Notes: generated by a model from the sequence alone, not told the origin. A stretch of 64,000 nucleotides of DNA from Unio delphinus (GCA_029339505.1 JAQISU010000231.1:1204001-1268000); one strand, 5' to 3'; counted from the stretch's first letter, positions 50,149 through 63,135 are shown. Numbers and translations: made by a program.

Positions 50149-52255
50149 TTGGAATAATAGTCAGAACTTTATTTAATCTTCTACATTTCGTATTTATTTG
50201 TCATGATTTTATTTACACATTGATATGAGCAAAACATCTTGTTAAAATAAAATCGCTAACAACTCAGCGGACATTATCAACTGATGCCTTTTTGCTTCAG
50301 ATGCCTTCATTGACACAAAACTTGTTAATCTGTGGTAAATCAAAGATCTACCGGATATCATATCTTGTACATGAAGTAAAGTATTACTGCACAAAATATA
50401 TAAGGTGCTTCTATGTTTGATTATTGCTTACTAACGATTTCTCAGTGACCTGCCGTTGAAATTAAAAGTTTGTCTCCACTAACTAAATCTCAAAATATTT
50501 CACTGTATGTATTGTTATTTTAAGAACCCTAGGCATGTGCTTACAAAATGAAAAGGAGTATATTAGCCTATCTAGTCTTGACATAGTAATTATAATCTTT
50601 TTTATGTAACAGCAACCATATTATATTTAGCATCAGATATATTTAAACAAACTTGAAATTAGTCTTGATGCAGTTATGATTTCAGTGAAATTCTCTCCCA
50701 ATTGGCCAAGCTTTTGAGAACAAGTAATTTTAATTTTCATTTTGCTATTTTTGAGGTATCATGAGAGATAACAAGGGTGGTGTGGCCCTTGCGCCATCGA
50801 AAATGTCCTCATGCGGCCTTCAGAGTGGTTTGCCTTTGAGACCCGTATTCTAAGCCATAGAAGTTCTTGACAGACTATTTTGGTTCATGTTGAGGATTCC
50901 ATTGCTGACAGCTTTGATAGAATGTTTCTTAATAGATTTGAAGATTTATCCAGAATTTTATTTGATGAATGAAACATATCAACAATTGATTTTTCTAAAG
51001 ATCGTTCTTTTTTTTTTTTTTTTTATCTCGGCTTCTTAATTTAAACATAAAAAGGATTGAGGTGTAATATATCGCAAAAGGACATGGGCGGAAATATTTA
51101 TCGTGCGGGCCTCATCTGGCGGAAAAACTATTAGTGCGTTGTGGATCGGATTCAATAGAAGCAACACAAAAAGAAAACCACCATTGTAAAGCAGAGACAC
51201 ATTTAGACATCCTAATATCTCCTAAGGGATTTACCTAATCAGATTTCTTTGATTGTGAAGCAAGGTTCTGCACGAGAAACTCATCAAGGATCTCTGCTGT
51301 ACATCCGCGAGGTCGAGAGAACAATGGCAATACCTTATTAAACTGTGTTTTATACATTTTGACCAGTTCTATTCTTGACTGATTCGTTTCTTTCAAACAA
51401 CTGTTATCGATATATCCGTACATTAACGATGATGAAAGCTTCTCTGGCTAGAATGGGGTAATACTTTGCTTCCAAAAATGTATTATTTATGAATAAACTA
51501 CGATCAGAACAGAGGATATCTGAATAAGAGCCATCTAAAGTGCTTATTTTAATAAAGTGTCCAGTCCCACATGTCTATTTTTAAAAACAAATATTTGAAT
51601 ATTAATATCACTGAAGCTAATTTTTCATTTTAATGGACGTACTAGCGCCAAATACATGTGAGACCAAGAACATTAACTTCTTTGAAGCTGTCTCAAAAAG
51701 AATGAGCTTGAAATAAACCAACCGCAATTGCTCACTATTGAAAATCCACACCTCTGTTGTTGAATATTACGGTCCTCCTACCATTCGTTATCCCCATGCT
51801 CGATACATACCAACAGCATGACCCAAAGTTTTCAATCCAAGATCTGACAAATATATATTAAGTCTTCCCTCAGAAAAGATTAGAAAATGTTAGTGTCATT
51901 AAATTTTCGTAATCTGGTCAGTTTTTATCGGAGAGAATTAATAATGCTAACAACTTCTTCGAGTAAGACAGGTATTCGAGTTAGAGAGAGGAGAAATCGG
52001 AAAGAAAATATTACCTGATGTTTCGATCTTTCTTCACGCTTGACCCCGGTCAATGCAAATTAATCGTAATCTGACACAAGAATATTTCATTAATAGTGGA
52101 AATGATTGATTGTCTGGAAATTTTTGTAACTCCAACGTAAACCGAATTATTTGGATTAAGTTTATTTGTTGGCTATTGCAACGTAATATTACAACTTTCT
52201 CTTGTATATTGGGTAACCTAGAGGCAGACTTGTCTGCAATTCTAATTAAAAAAAA
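50149..52255. other. No gene seen
   Basis: AT-rich non-coding sequence with a poly-T at 51010-51024. Confidence 0.5.
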
Positions 52256-52258
52256 GTT

Positions 52259-52305
<47 letters not shown>

Positions 52306-52308
52306 TTT
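52256..52308. repeat. (TTTA)n microsatellite
   Basis: About 13 TTTA units. Confidence 0.97.
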
Positions 52309-52622
52309 GCACTAATTACCACAGTTCACGCATTTTTAGTGCTTTGTCCGAGTATATTTATTTATCTGAACATGTCTTCTACAACCCTGTATTGATATCA
52401 CGTTATTTGCCGTTGATATTGGGGTCATCTGAGTATTTTCATTTTTGAACAGTGACAATGACAAATAATATTTTTTCTCTCCCTTGTATAGTCCATTATG
52501 TGTTATTATATTATTCTAAGTTCTTTATATATTATCATTGTTTGATAGTATCATTATTCAACTGAGGTATATTTACAAATAAGGAAATCAAATCGAAGCA
52601 AGAACTAATAGTAAAATAGTCC

Positions 52623-52623
<1 letters not shown>

Positions 52624-52677
<54 letters not shown>

Positions 52678-52786
52678 AATTATTTTCAATGGTCAAACAA
52701 ATTATAATTCTACACAAAATGATTTCATACATAATGCACAATGATAATTACTAACACCTCAACCATACCACATAACCACCTCACCA

Positions 52787-52817
<31 letters not shown>

Positions 52818-52826
52818 ATAATAATA
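52624..52826. repeat. (GA)n at 52624-52676 and (CTA)n/(ATA)n at 52788-52826
   Basis: Two microsatellites separated by 110 bp of unique sequence. The next 1.3 kb (52827-54177) shows no gene. Confidence 0.95.
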
Positions 52827-54177
52827 ATACTTGCTATCATATGATAACTATAAACAAATGCACATTACACGTAATAGTAAAATATATAATGCCTATAATA
52901 CTGTTCAATCATTATGAATGCAATTCTGCTCGATGAAGCATGCATACACCTGATCTTTCGAAATCGCTTTTATCCATTTTCCGTTATGACCTTGTGAGGA
53001 GATAATACCATAATCTGATGAAGCACTTATTTTTGTCTTGATCATACTATGTAAATCCACTGCACCAGCAAGCTACCATTACCACCAACTGCTGCAAGTA
53101 CAACGAATTGAATAACAACTATAACAGTAACAGTGCTATGCAAGTTACTGCCAAGGTGATGTCAAGGGAAGTAATTTCAAGGGATATAATTAACTGAAGT
53201 CAACGTTTCGTGTTCAAATAGAATTTTTTCATACATTATGAAATTAAATCTATTAAATCTAAAAAAATTCTTACTTAAAATCAATGTATTGTTATTTTAA
53301 TGTTAATTTTGTGTGTAATTGTTTCTCTTAATTTTGTTTATGTTAACGATTAAAGGTTTTACATCCTCTACCCTAAGCTTTTTCTAACCAATTTCTTGAG
53401 TTATATTAAAGTTAAAATTTACTCAAACACTTAAAAAGTGACCTTGACCGGGCTCGCTTATGAGCCTTGTCAAATTTTGAAAGCTCTCAAACTAGGGAGC
53501 CAATTGACGATAAATGAAAATTAAACTAATAGGTATTTATCAACTTAAGAGAACATAAAGATATGCGTTAGGAAAATATGTAATTAAACTAGTGTTATAT
53601 CTGTATTGCCCAGGAAGAAAAACTACATTATGTATGTAAGCCAACATTATCTCCATTGTGCATGCTGCAATTGTAACGAGCTTGTTTACCTTACACTCGC
53701 CACTCTCAGAAGTTCAAAGTATCCTTATAGCGCCCCCTATATTATTTAAATTGTGACACAGACAATTTGATGAATGGAAAGTACGGAAGAAAAGAGACTG
53801 AATTTAGATATGGTATGAATGGGATTTGATCACTTACTTAAATGAATATATATATATGTAAAGGAAATCAACATTTTTTAGTATTTGTATATTTTATACT
53901 ACTAATACAATATTTCTTTCCATTATCTTCAGTTTGTGTTTGCATGTTATATTATTACAATCGACCATCAATGGCAAACCAAAATTAAATGATAGTGGAG
54001 TTTGGAGACAGCGGCTTTTACCGAACTAAATAGAAAATCTTGCCAATAAATTAACTTGAATTTTACAAAGGTTTTTCATTTTCACATTGTTCTGTTACTC
54101 AATTTAAGGACATATACCAGTAATAATTGGATAGTACGTATTAGTTTATTAAGTGAAACTAAGGTACATGGTAATAG

Positions 54178-54776
54178 TTGAAACTGAAGTCTATGGCAAA
54201 TGGGGAAACTGAGGTACATGGTAATAGGGTAAACTGAGGTCAATGGTAAACTGAGAAAATGAGGTCCGTGGTAAAATGAGGTCCATGGTAATTGGGGAAA
54301 CTGAGGTCCATCGTAATAGGAGAAACGGAGGACCAATGTAATAGGGGAAACTGATGTCCATGGTAATAGTGGAAACCGAGGTCCATGGTAATAGGGGAAA
54401 CTGATGTCCATGGTAATAGTGGAAACCGAGGTCCATGGTAATAGGGGAAACTGAGGTCCACTGTAATAGGGGAAACTGATGTCCATGGTAATAGTGGAAA
54501 CTGAGGTCCAAGGAAGTAGGGGAAGCTGATGTCCATGGTAATAGTGTAAACTGAGGTCCATGGTAATATTGCAAACTGAGGTCCATGGTAATAGGGGACA
54601 CTGAAGTCCATGATAATAGTAGAAGATGAGGTCCATGGTAATAGGGGAAGCTGAGGTCCATGATAATAGTGGAAACTAAGGACCATCGTAATAGGGGAAA
54701 CTGGGGTCCATAGTAATAGTGGAAAATATGGACCAATGTAACAGGAAAAACTGAGGTCCATTGTAAGAGGGGAAAA
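54178..54776. repeat. 25-bp minisatellite, about 24 copies
   Basis: The unit GGGGAAACTGAGGTCCATGG plus TAATA has a period of 25 bp. Because 25 is not a multiple of 3, one strand translates in each frame as the same 25-residue repeat (PWTSV.., YYHGPQ.., MDLS..). All three minus-strand frames are open for 170-220 codons. There is no promoter, splice or homology evidence for a protein. Confidence 0.92.
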
Positions 54777-55456
54777 GTCCCCTCATTCCAGCATGTTTCA
54801 CTCGGCAACGAGATGTTGTTAGAACTCTTCATTTGAAAAAATTGTGACACATGACTAAATTTAAAAACTTTAAGTTATATTATAGTGAGATTATACTCTA
54901 AAAGTCGTTTTCTTTAGACAGAAAACTTATATTTTCCCTTAACATTTTAAAGTTGCTAAACTCTCTAGTCATTCGATGTTAATTCATTTTGCGTTGAATG
55001 AATCTATTACAATGAATACAATGGGATGGCGACCGCTTGTCAGCTATTGAAAACTGGGCATTGTTGTAGCGTATGCATATACATCGAAATGGAAGCTTAT
55101 TTGCTGAATGTTCAGCTATCTCAAAATGAAATATACTATCCACACACGGGAAGGGAGAAACTAACCACAAAATACAGTAGACACAGCAGGGAGGGAAAAT
55201 AAACTACAAATATGCTTTCCACACACGGGAAGGAAACAAAATACCCCACACACTCACACACAAATGTACACTAACCGTTACACACTCACACACACACACA
55301 CTATAATATTAGGGAATGAATGAGTGTTTCTTATAATCACGTTCTCCACACAACACCCACAATAGTTGCGTTTGTAAATCTTGCAATGAAGAACTGGGCG
55401 TTCTAGTAGTAACGGTGGTAGCTGAGGATGTGTTGAAGTGCATGATGGTCACTTAT
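54777..55456. other. No gene seen; short direct repeat near a possible left edge of element 3
   Basis: TCCACACACGGGAAGG occurs at about 55139 and 55220, and CA-rich DNA follows. No terminal repeat of element 3 could be defined. Confidence 0.4.
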
Positions 55457-56318
55457 TTATTTTATAGTTGATAACGCGAAAGCATCGATCCAAGAAGCAA
55501 GACTGGGAGGATTTCCTTACCAGCGCATTTTGACTTCTTTGACTCGATGTTTTCCCACTTTACGGGTTCTTAGTTTGAGATTACTTTCGATGTCGTACAC
55601 CTCGTTTTCTCTTTTGGTAACGCGTTTTAACGCGAACAAGTAAAACGTTCCGTTTAAACCTTCCTCGTTCATGGCTTCAATGTTATAGACAGCATGATGA
55701 CGACCACGCAACTGTCTAGTGACATGAAACAATTTTGTACTCAAGTTGGGTAAGTAACCTTTGCGTTTGGTTTTGCCAATGAGAATCCAATCTCCTGCTG
55801 CCAACACTTCAGATTTATTGGGGACGGTCAACGTCTGGGACGTACCAAACAGGAGCTCGAAAACAGTCACTTTGTTGTTGAGAGTCAGTTCTTCGAGGGG
55901 GCAGGGGCACATCCAATGCTCCGAAGGTAAGATTTGTTGTACGCTTTGACCATGTGTGGTAATTCATCGATGTACTTGAGAGTGTGTTGATGCATACAAT
56001 ATGCCCACATGTGTTCTTTTAAGGTGCGTTAAAACGTTCCACGATACGGACATTGGTTTCTGGATTCTCGATGGAGAAAATATGAATGTCACGTTTCTTT
56101 GATTCTCTTTCGGAAACCTTGATTCAAAAATTCCGTGCCTTTGTCGGTTTACCATCGAAGAGTGCGACTACCACTCTGTATCAATACGAGTCTGAGGGCT
56201 CGTACTAACTCTCTGCTCGATTTGAAAGTCAATGGCACAACACAGGCAAATTTAGAAAAGACGTCGATAACACAAAACAAATATTTGAAGCCGCGATTTT
56301 GTAAGTGGTGTTACGTAT
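55457..56318 (-). pseudogene. Polinton integrase with chromodomain-like tail, decayed
   Basis: The minus strand reads GFKYLFCVIDVFSKFACVVP and LTFKSSRELVRALR, then a stop inside the TDKGTEFLNQGF motif block (the D of the catalytic triad), then further shifts to RTLKEHMW (following the expected catalytic Glu) and LPHMVKAYNKSYLRSIG. A beta-rich tail follows (GDWILIGKTKRKGYLPNLST; GTFYLFALKRV), ending VKMRW-stop-GNPPSLASWIDAF, which resembles a chromodomain W-x-GYP...SW core. At least four stops or frameshifts are present. The N-terminal zinc-binding part is missing beyond 56318. Confidence 0.85.
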
Positions 56319-57976
56319 ATTTGATATAAGTCATTTATATTTATTTATATTGTTACTTTGTCAGATTCAAATTGACATTTTATGTTTAAGATTTATTCAT
56401 TGGGAGATGAACTGTACTTTACAAAATAAACACCAGGTGTTGACCTCATTTCTTACTTGGCTTCAGAGTTATAAACAAGCTTTTAAAATGATTGGTTGGT
56501 TCCAGGGACATTATGGAGCTTTGTATAAACATCTTTCTATTTTTAGTTGGGTCATACGGTGGGTACGTGAGTTTTTTAACGTAAATTTGTTCTAAAGGAT
56601 TCTAGAAGATCACGTGCCCCCTTTCTTGTCTACGTAAACACAGGTATATAAATTATTTTTTGGAGCGAACTATTCAGTAGAACTGGGGCTGTTAGAATAT
56701 TACGTTGTGTCGTTTTGAGTTACCTTGTATTGGAAATTATTCTAATTCGTTTGGATTCAAGAGGATTTATTTTGTTATTTATCTGGAAAAGAATTGTGCT
56801 CATAGAATTTTATTACCAAGAACTGACTTCATCAAGTGATATCAGTAGTAATGTGGGGCGATATTGCCTCATTGGGAAATCCAATCAAAAACAGCTTGGG
56901 CCTGTATAGCCTCAATGGTAAATCCAGTCAAAAACAGCTTGGGCCTATATAGCCTCAAACATAGTGGGCCTATATAGCCTCAAGGGAAATTTAACCCAGT
57001 GGGACTATATAGCCTCAAGGGAAATTTAACATAGTGGGCCTATATAGCCTCAACGGAAATTTAACATAGTGGACCTATCAAGCCTCAAGCGGAATTTAAC
57101 ATTGGGAATATTATTTGTATTTGGGACTATCGAGCGACAAGGGAAATAGAGGCAAAAAAAGCCAATATCTTTTCGAGGTATATGAGTGGCACTGAAAACA
57201 AATCACACAATCTCCTATGAAAACAGAAGGTAAGGAAAATAAAATCACACAATCTCCTATACACACAGAAGGAAAGGAAAACAAAGCATGGATAATTAAG
57301 AATACCATGCATTTTATGTGAAATATGTTCATTGTTTTCATTCATTCATCAATTTAATAAAAAGGTAGTGTGATTTTTATTGTCGACTGACTTCTTAACA
57401 TATCTCAAATTTAAGGGATGCAAACGCTACAAACAATGTTGCCAAGTTTTAACAAATCTAAAAGCATCACCAAACGTGCTTTGTTTTCTCGACAGTCTAA
57501 GCTGTGTGTCTTGATTTGAAATTCAAAGTTAACCATAGGCTGGGTCATACAGTGCAGTGTCACTCGCGTCAATCATTACATTGTTACAATTCTTCCGAAC
57601 GTGTGTTTTTGGTTCTGTTTTTTTATTTCAAAGTTAGCCATAAGCAGGGTTATACAGTGCAAGATCACAGACGTCATTCTTAAAATAGTCTTTTTTTTGT
57701 TTCCTTTCTGAAAAATGGTAGATCTAATGCTTAAAAAAATTTCCATGACACATTGGAGTCCCAAAAATAGGAATAATGCTCCTGAATTGTATAAGTTTGT
57801 CAACTCAAGATTTTATTTCATCCAACGATTTACTGATTTACTATTTGTAAGGGTGTAGATTAGTGTTTTGAAAAAACAAATTACATGACAAAGGGGAATT
57901 ATGGTGTCTACTGATTAAAGTTTTGGAGAAATTTCTTCAAACGGGAACATCTACCATTAGGATTTCAATCAAACGT

Positions 57977-58029
<53 letters not shown>

Positions 58030-59960
58030 ACGCTATGCCTACTTTTAAAAAGAATCATGACACTTAGGCATTGTTTTATTGGTGTATTTTCCCTTAGAAA
58101 AATTAAAGGAAACACACATCCCACTTAGAAAATCAAATCAATAGGAAAGGTCCACGATTTTAAAATATCTCCAGAGTGAACTGATGACACAAATATGACT
58201 AAAACGTTCTCACAAAATAGTTAATCCAAATACGCTGTGATGCATTTGACTATCAAATTGACATAATTTCTATGGGATCGCCCAGGACACGATTGTTCAT
58301 GCTTTAGTTTTACTTCTGTTTTTATATATAAATAATCTACCGGTGAAACACGACCTATCTCGAAACTAGGCGAAGAGCTACTGAAGTCGATTCGAAGTGA
58401 ACGCGGTAAGAAAATTAATCTAGCCAATGAAATTGTTTATGATGAGTGATGCAATGTTTTGTGCGAAGGTAGTATGGCACAATAATGAATACGCTCTCAA
58501 GTTGTTCCCATTGCAGTGCAGGCTGGAATGTGAACTTAAATCCCTCCGATGTGTATTGTACCATTTCTTCTTACCACATCAACTACTGAATGGTCACAGT
58601 ACTCGTACCATTTCTTTTTACGACATCAGCTACTGAACGGTCACAGCACTGGTTCGCATTTTGAAACTGACAATTTATTTGTATCTTACTTAAACATTTT
58701 GACGTACACACTCACATGGGTATAGTCAGGAGTGGTGCAGTATTAGGTGGCATGTTTATTTTTTGTTTTTGTTTTTACTTTTCTTTTCAAACTTGTGCAT
58801 CTTGGGTTTGTACGAATTAACAAAGCAAGTTCAGTGAACCTCAAGGATAAAACCCCAAGTTGTCTGTCTATTGATGTGAATATTTACATCAAAAACAATA
58901 TGACCTTCAAAACACAAAGATATACGGCAAGCATGATTAGAATGAACACAACAACACCTAACTGTAGTAACAAAGAGATGTTTTTCTTCACGTCCGCGTA
59001 ACTTAGAGTTTCAATCCTCTTTCAAGACAAATTTGGTATCCTTTTTTGAGCGTGAAATTAAAATACTGTACAAACTTAAGTGCTTTGCTATAGACTAGAG
59101 TATAGATAATTTCAGCAACAAACTAAACAACATAAATACCGTTACAACAATAGAAAGCCCGAAATCGTCTATTAAAAAAGAAATGCGTTTAAAAAAAAAA
59201 TAAAGATTAGCGATGGCTAAGCAATAAAACCGAGTTAAAGAAAGGCAATGACATTTGTATGTAGACCTCTCACTTTGATATTGTATGCGGATGTAATCTG
59301 CCATGTATTAACAGCTTGAAAAAGGTATATGCAAAAAGAAACCTCAATTCAAACTGACTTTTTCTGATTGGTTCCTTCTTTTTATTTTTTTGGAAACACA
59401 CCTAAACACTATTCAAGGGTGGAACAGGGAAACACACATATCAAAACAAGCCATACAATTCACACACAGGCAGAAGAAAAAACGCAAATCTACTAATCAT
59501 ACGATAAAAAGAAGTATGTCTAAGTGTCAAAAGCTAAAGTCTTGTTTACGGTTTGTAACCTTCCACTTGGAATAATGTGAAATATCATAAATTATTATCA
59601 TAAACAGAATTGAAACAGGCTTGACAGTTGTTGTTTATATAGATCCACTGAACATCACAACTTACTTGCGCTGTCTCATACTTTGGTCTCGGGAAGGATT
59701 CCCTTTGTAGGTGTAGATACTGTGGTAAGAGTAGAAGTCGTTGTCGCTGCTGTCAAACAGGAGTAGATTATTGTAAAAATGGATCAGGTATTTTATATTA
59801 AAAATCAAATAAAGAAATACAGTTGTTGGTAGACATCGTGGTCAGCAACAAAGTAAAAGTGACAGAGAGAATGAGACATCGTTGTCGAGAAGCGTATTTC
59901 TGGAGTACGTACGTGTCCTAACGTCACAGTACCTTCTCAATCACTCTTGATGCAAAAGCA
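56319..59960. other. No gene seen; 35-bp minisatellite at 56850-57100 and (GA)n at 57979-58027
   Basis: The minisatellite unit is GGGCCTATATAGCCTCAAGG plus GAAATTTAACATAGT, about six diverging copies. A cysteine-rich stretch at about 59700-59790 (CRCRYCGK...CRCCQTGVDYC in one frame) could be a decayed zinc-binding motif but is too short to call. Confidence 0.55.
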
Positions 59961-60326
59961 ATGCCATCTCCACGTGAGACCATGCGGCTACTGTCCTACG
60001 GATGTCATGCAATCCAAAGTAACCTCCTGGTAATTTCATCGTACCTGTATCGAAATGAACTTGTGAAAGACGAAAATTCGTTCCCCGTGCGCTTCCCTGA
60101 ATACTGTCACTTTAAAAGTCGATTCCAAACCTTCAAAGATAAATGGCCAAAATATCTGCCTGCACCAACTCCTGAAGAATTAGCCAGAGCCGGATTTTTC
60201 TACTTGGGCGAAGGGGATCAAGTCTAGTGTTTCAGTTGTGGTGTGTCCATTTACGAGTGGGGACAGAAGGATTCCGCTTACCTGAAACATGCTCGATGGT
60301 CTCCGACTTGTCAATCCTACCTTTAG
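59961..60326 (+). pseudogene. BIR-domain protein (IAP-like), one in-frame stop
   Basis: The frame starts at ATG 59961 and has a BIR domain at residues about 48-120: CHFKSRFQTFKDKWPKYLPA, PEELARAGFFYLGEGDQV, then TAG (60225-60227), then CFSCGVSIYEWGQKDSAYLK and HARWSPTC. The Cys-Cys-His-Cys zinc ligands of BIR are all present across the stop. BIR proteins inhibit caspases (known) and occur in baculoviruses and molluscan herpesviruses. No RING domain follows in frame. One G/C-poor codon turned into TAG is the only lesion, so loss of function is either recent or the stop is an error. Confidence 0.82.
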
Positions 60327-60377
60327 TGGGACCTTAGTGATTGAAAGTGACAATACTGTTTAACAATCCATTCTGGC

Positions 60378-61101
60378 TTGGAGACAAAACCTAGTCCAGT
60401 ATATAAACCCTCTTTAAAACATAATATTCGAAGATTGCCACACGAATTGCAAGAGAAGATTTACAAGGAAGTTTGGCAGGGACTTGCTAAAGAAAAATCT
60501 CAATGGGTGACTGTAGAACTTTTGTGTTGTGAAATTCACAAGAGGAAAGTGACAAAAATCAATCAATGTGTCAGATTTCTATGGATCACAAATTCTAATT
60601 TAGACCGTTTACATCTGAAGATTTTATGATCCTTCTTGACCGTTACCCTGAATGGCAGTGGTCCGAAATTACACACCATGTAAATCTTTTTCTCTTTTGG
60701 AGAAGATTTTAAATCATTCTGTGCAGAATGTACACTGATGGTCTTCAACATAAAGAAGTATAAAATAGACTATGCCACAACCTTTAACACTTGGGATTTC
60801 GTTTACCTGTTGATTCCTTGTGGACACTTTACGAACACTACCTACAACAAAAGACAGTATGTTGACTCCTTTAAATGTCCAGGAGAGACCCATTCTGTTA
60901 AAAGCCTTATGCTTTCATCTGGATACGTCTCGACCTCTACAGGAAAAAAAGATTCGTCAACTTTTACGTACGGAAGTGGTGTACGAAGATGTGTGTGTAG
61001 CTTGTGATTTAAACCCTCATTGGACAGATGTACGTGACTGGAAAAATTGGAGGTTTGAGGCTTGGACAAAAGAAGCATCCCATTATGCTCAAACGTTGTG
61101 A
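60378..61101 (+). pseudogene. Unrecognised degenerate reading frames
   Basis: Successive frames look protein-like: RRLPHELQEKIYKEVWQGLA (60378-60629), EWQWSEITHHVNLFLF, a frame at 60738 reading MVFNIKKYKIDY and WDFVYLLIPC, and one to 61101 with LQEKKIRQLLRTE, CVACDLNPHW and WKNWRFEAWT. The pieces lie in order in alternating frames, as expected of one decayed gene of about 240 codons. The LPHELQEKIY start is faintly F-box-like. I cannot assign a function. Confidence 0.4.
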
Positions 61102-61448
61102 TCGTAAAATCCATCGTCGAGTGAAAAAGAGTCACTTTTAAACCTGTGTTAGTGACAGTGCCAGAAGAAGAAGAATCTGTCACCCAGGACAATCCCTCTG
61201 TTCAAGACAGGACTGTCATGGACATTCCCCAACAAAGACCCTTCCGAGAGGACACCTATGTGAATGTACCCCATGTAGAGACTACAAGAACATTACACAC
61301 TACTACCTCTTGGACATCTTGATTACCCAAACGATGTTGTACAGAGACTTGTTTATATACCACTTTGATCGTTACCATGTGTATTTTATTCGTGTACTTA
61401 TCCATCTGGTTTTTATGTACTGTTGTTTTTCGTGTTGTTCCAATTTAA
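61085..61448 (+). pseudogene. Small membrane protein with C-terminal transmembrane segment, decayed
   Basis: A basic start (MLKRCDRKIHRRVKK, ATG 61085) shifts frame at an A-run into RVTFKPVLVTVPEEEESVTQ, an acidic and Thr-rich region, one TGA (about 61319), and a hydrophobic stretch LIVTMCILFVYLSIWFLCTV ending at TAA 61446-61448. The layout (basic head, acidic middle, C-terminal membrane anchor) suggests a tail-anchored protein. It overlaps the end of the preceding frames and precedes the ATPase by 50 bp. Family not recognised. Confidence 0.45.
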
Positions 61449-61498
61449 GCATGCATTGAAATAAACGTGTCTTAGGTAAAAAATAAAAACGTCTTGTC

Positions 61499-62205
61499 TT
61501 GTCTGTTTTTGTGTCATTCAAAGTCATTGACGAACACTCAGATCATGGTAGTTGGGAGGCCTTGAATCTTCGTCATCCTTTTAACATGTTAATTGCTGGA
61601 CCGAGCGGTTTAGGCAAAACCGAATTTGTCAAACGTTTGATCGAACATAAACATCATTTGATCGATCGTTCACCTCAACGCATCATGTGATGTTACAAAG
61701 AGTGGCAATCGGCATACAGCCTCTTGCAAGAATGTCAAGGTAATTCCATTGTGTTTGTGGAAGACATTCCTAGCGAAGACGATGGGATCGTGTCTGACCC
61801 TAGTCAAACTCATTGGGTCATTTTTGACGACATGTTAGGAGAAGACGAAGAAGAAATTAACCTGTGGTTTACGCGTAAAGGGCATCATCGTAATGCCAGT
61901 GCCATTTACATTACACAAAATTTATTTCAACAAAGTAAAGCCCATCGCACCATTAGTCTCAATGCTCATTACGTGGTCTTGTTTAAAAGTCCTCGAGATA
62001 AATCGCAAGTGCAAGTCTTAGCAAACAGTTAGGAACACCTTGGCTGACTCATGCGTACGATGATGCCACTCAAACGCCACACGTCTCGCCACTCGTGGAT
62101 TTAAAACCCACCACTCCCGATTATTTGCGATTTCGTACCGATTTATTTCAAGACAGGTGTCAAGACGGAGGCCCTGTCGTGTACACGTCCTCGTCGTCGA
62201 CATAA
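61499..62205 (+). pseudogene. A32-type packaging ATPase of element 3, one stop and one frameshift
   Basis: Walker A is GPSGLGKT (about 61591-61614). A TGA at 61688-61690 stands where related proteins have Trp (before CYKEW). It then runs in frame to Walker B WVIFDDM and GHHRNASAIYITQNLFQQ, the sensor-like motif. Near 62028 a one-base shift moves the rest (QLGTPWLTHAYDDA, then LRFRTDLF) to another frame ending at 62205. The order of motifs is the same as in the ATPases of elements 1 and 2, but the sequence belongs to another branch (KSPRDKSQVQVLA is typical of animal Polintons from memory). Confidence 0.87.
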
Positions 62206-62273
62206 CAACAAACAACCACTAAAAAATCTATAAAAACCTCGGTCACTTTGACCTTGTCTCATACATCGTCAAC

Positions 62274-62586
62274 ATGACGTTATTCAGTCTCATCTTCCCA
62301 TCAAATTGCTTCGTGCCTTGTACGGTATCAGTCGCGAAAAAAATCCACAAGTACGTGCTCACGTCTTAGAAGCCAATCTCAAAGAAGTCTTCCGATAGTT
62401 TACGGTGACAGCACGTCAATTACTGCAAGGCATCATTCACATTCCACATCAAACCAAACGCTTTTTTGAAAGAAACAAAGTAGCCTTGACGCAACTGGCC
62501 GATCCTCGCATCGACACTCAAATCAAATAGCAAATCATTTTAAAACCTGGAGGTAGCGGTTCTCTAGGAGGTGTCATCATTCGTCA
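62274..62586 (+). pseudogene. Small conserved Polinton late protein, decayed
   Basis: After a shift near the ATG (62274) the frame reads HLPIKLLRALYGISREKNPQ and VRAHVLEANLKEVFR, stop, FTVTARQLLQGIIHIPHQT, then LTQLADPRIDTQIK, stop, and a glycine-rich end GGSGSLGGV. This L-x-x-L ... LLxGxIPL ... L-x-x-L-A pattern with a Gly-rich tail recurs downstream at 63834 onward and is one I associate with small virion proteins after the ATPase in Polintons. Two TAG stops. Function unknown. Confidence 0.55.
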
Positions 62587-63135
62587 ATGCTCCCAAAGAT
62601 CACCCCAAGAAAGAAAAAGCCAAACGCCCCCCCCCCCAAAAAAAAAACAAAACTAATGGTGCCAAGACCAAAACACAGAAAAGGAAAAGTTCACAGAAAA
62701 GAGCTGTCACCCGCAAAAAAAGGTACTTCGGCCAGGACGCAACATTACCTTCGCAAACCACGACCTACAGCACCAGTGACCGCGTTTCCAGTAGCCTCAG
62801 GTTCTTCCACTTCTCCGTTGCTGGTGATGCCAGTCAAATCCAATTTGACAGCTGTTCTTCCTAATTTGATGAAACATTGGAAATCTGCGTCTCCTAAAAC
62901 GTCTTCTCCATCAGTGACACTCTCTTCCACATTAGCGGCAGTAGCAGCTGCTCAAAAAGTACCTGCGCAAAAAAGTTTGATACAAGAAAGATCTGGTATG
63001 TTAAAGAGTTTACTGGATTTGTCGAAACAACAACTGTCCCAATTTAGTCCGTTACAAACCCCTTCACGACGTGTGTTACCTGTCATGAAGTTGATACGAC
63101 GGAAAGATAATCAGTGGCGTCGCATTCCAGTATAA
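62587..63135 (+). CDS. Highly basic protein, probable virion core component
   Basis: This is a 182-residue open frame, Lys/Arg/Pro-rich at the N-terminus (PRKKKPNAPPPKKK, HRKGKVHRKE), then Ala/Ser/Pro-rich, with a helical Leu-rich segment (MLKSLLDLSKQQLSQF) and a basic end (MKLIRRKDNQWRRIP). The start is uncertain because a 10-C run (62629-62638) may hide a frameshift joining it to the preceding frame. Composition and position next to other small late genes suggest a DNA-binding core protein. No family recognised. Confidence 0.5.
   Translation: MLPKITPRKKKPNAPPPKKKTKLMVPRPKHRKGKVHRKELSPAKKGTSARTQHYLRKPRPTAPVTAFPVASGSSTSPLLVMPVKSNLTAVLPNLMKHWKSASPKTSSPSVTLSSTLAAVAAAQKVPAQKSLIQERSGMLKSLLDLSKQQLSQFSPLQTPSRRVLPVMKLIRRKDNQWRRIPV

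Noticed and set aside
54082..54850. Three long overlapping minus-strand reading frames (170-220 codons)
   Set aside because: They are produced by a 25-bp tandem repeat without stops, have no start context, splice signal or family pattern, and all three frames encode the same repeat.
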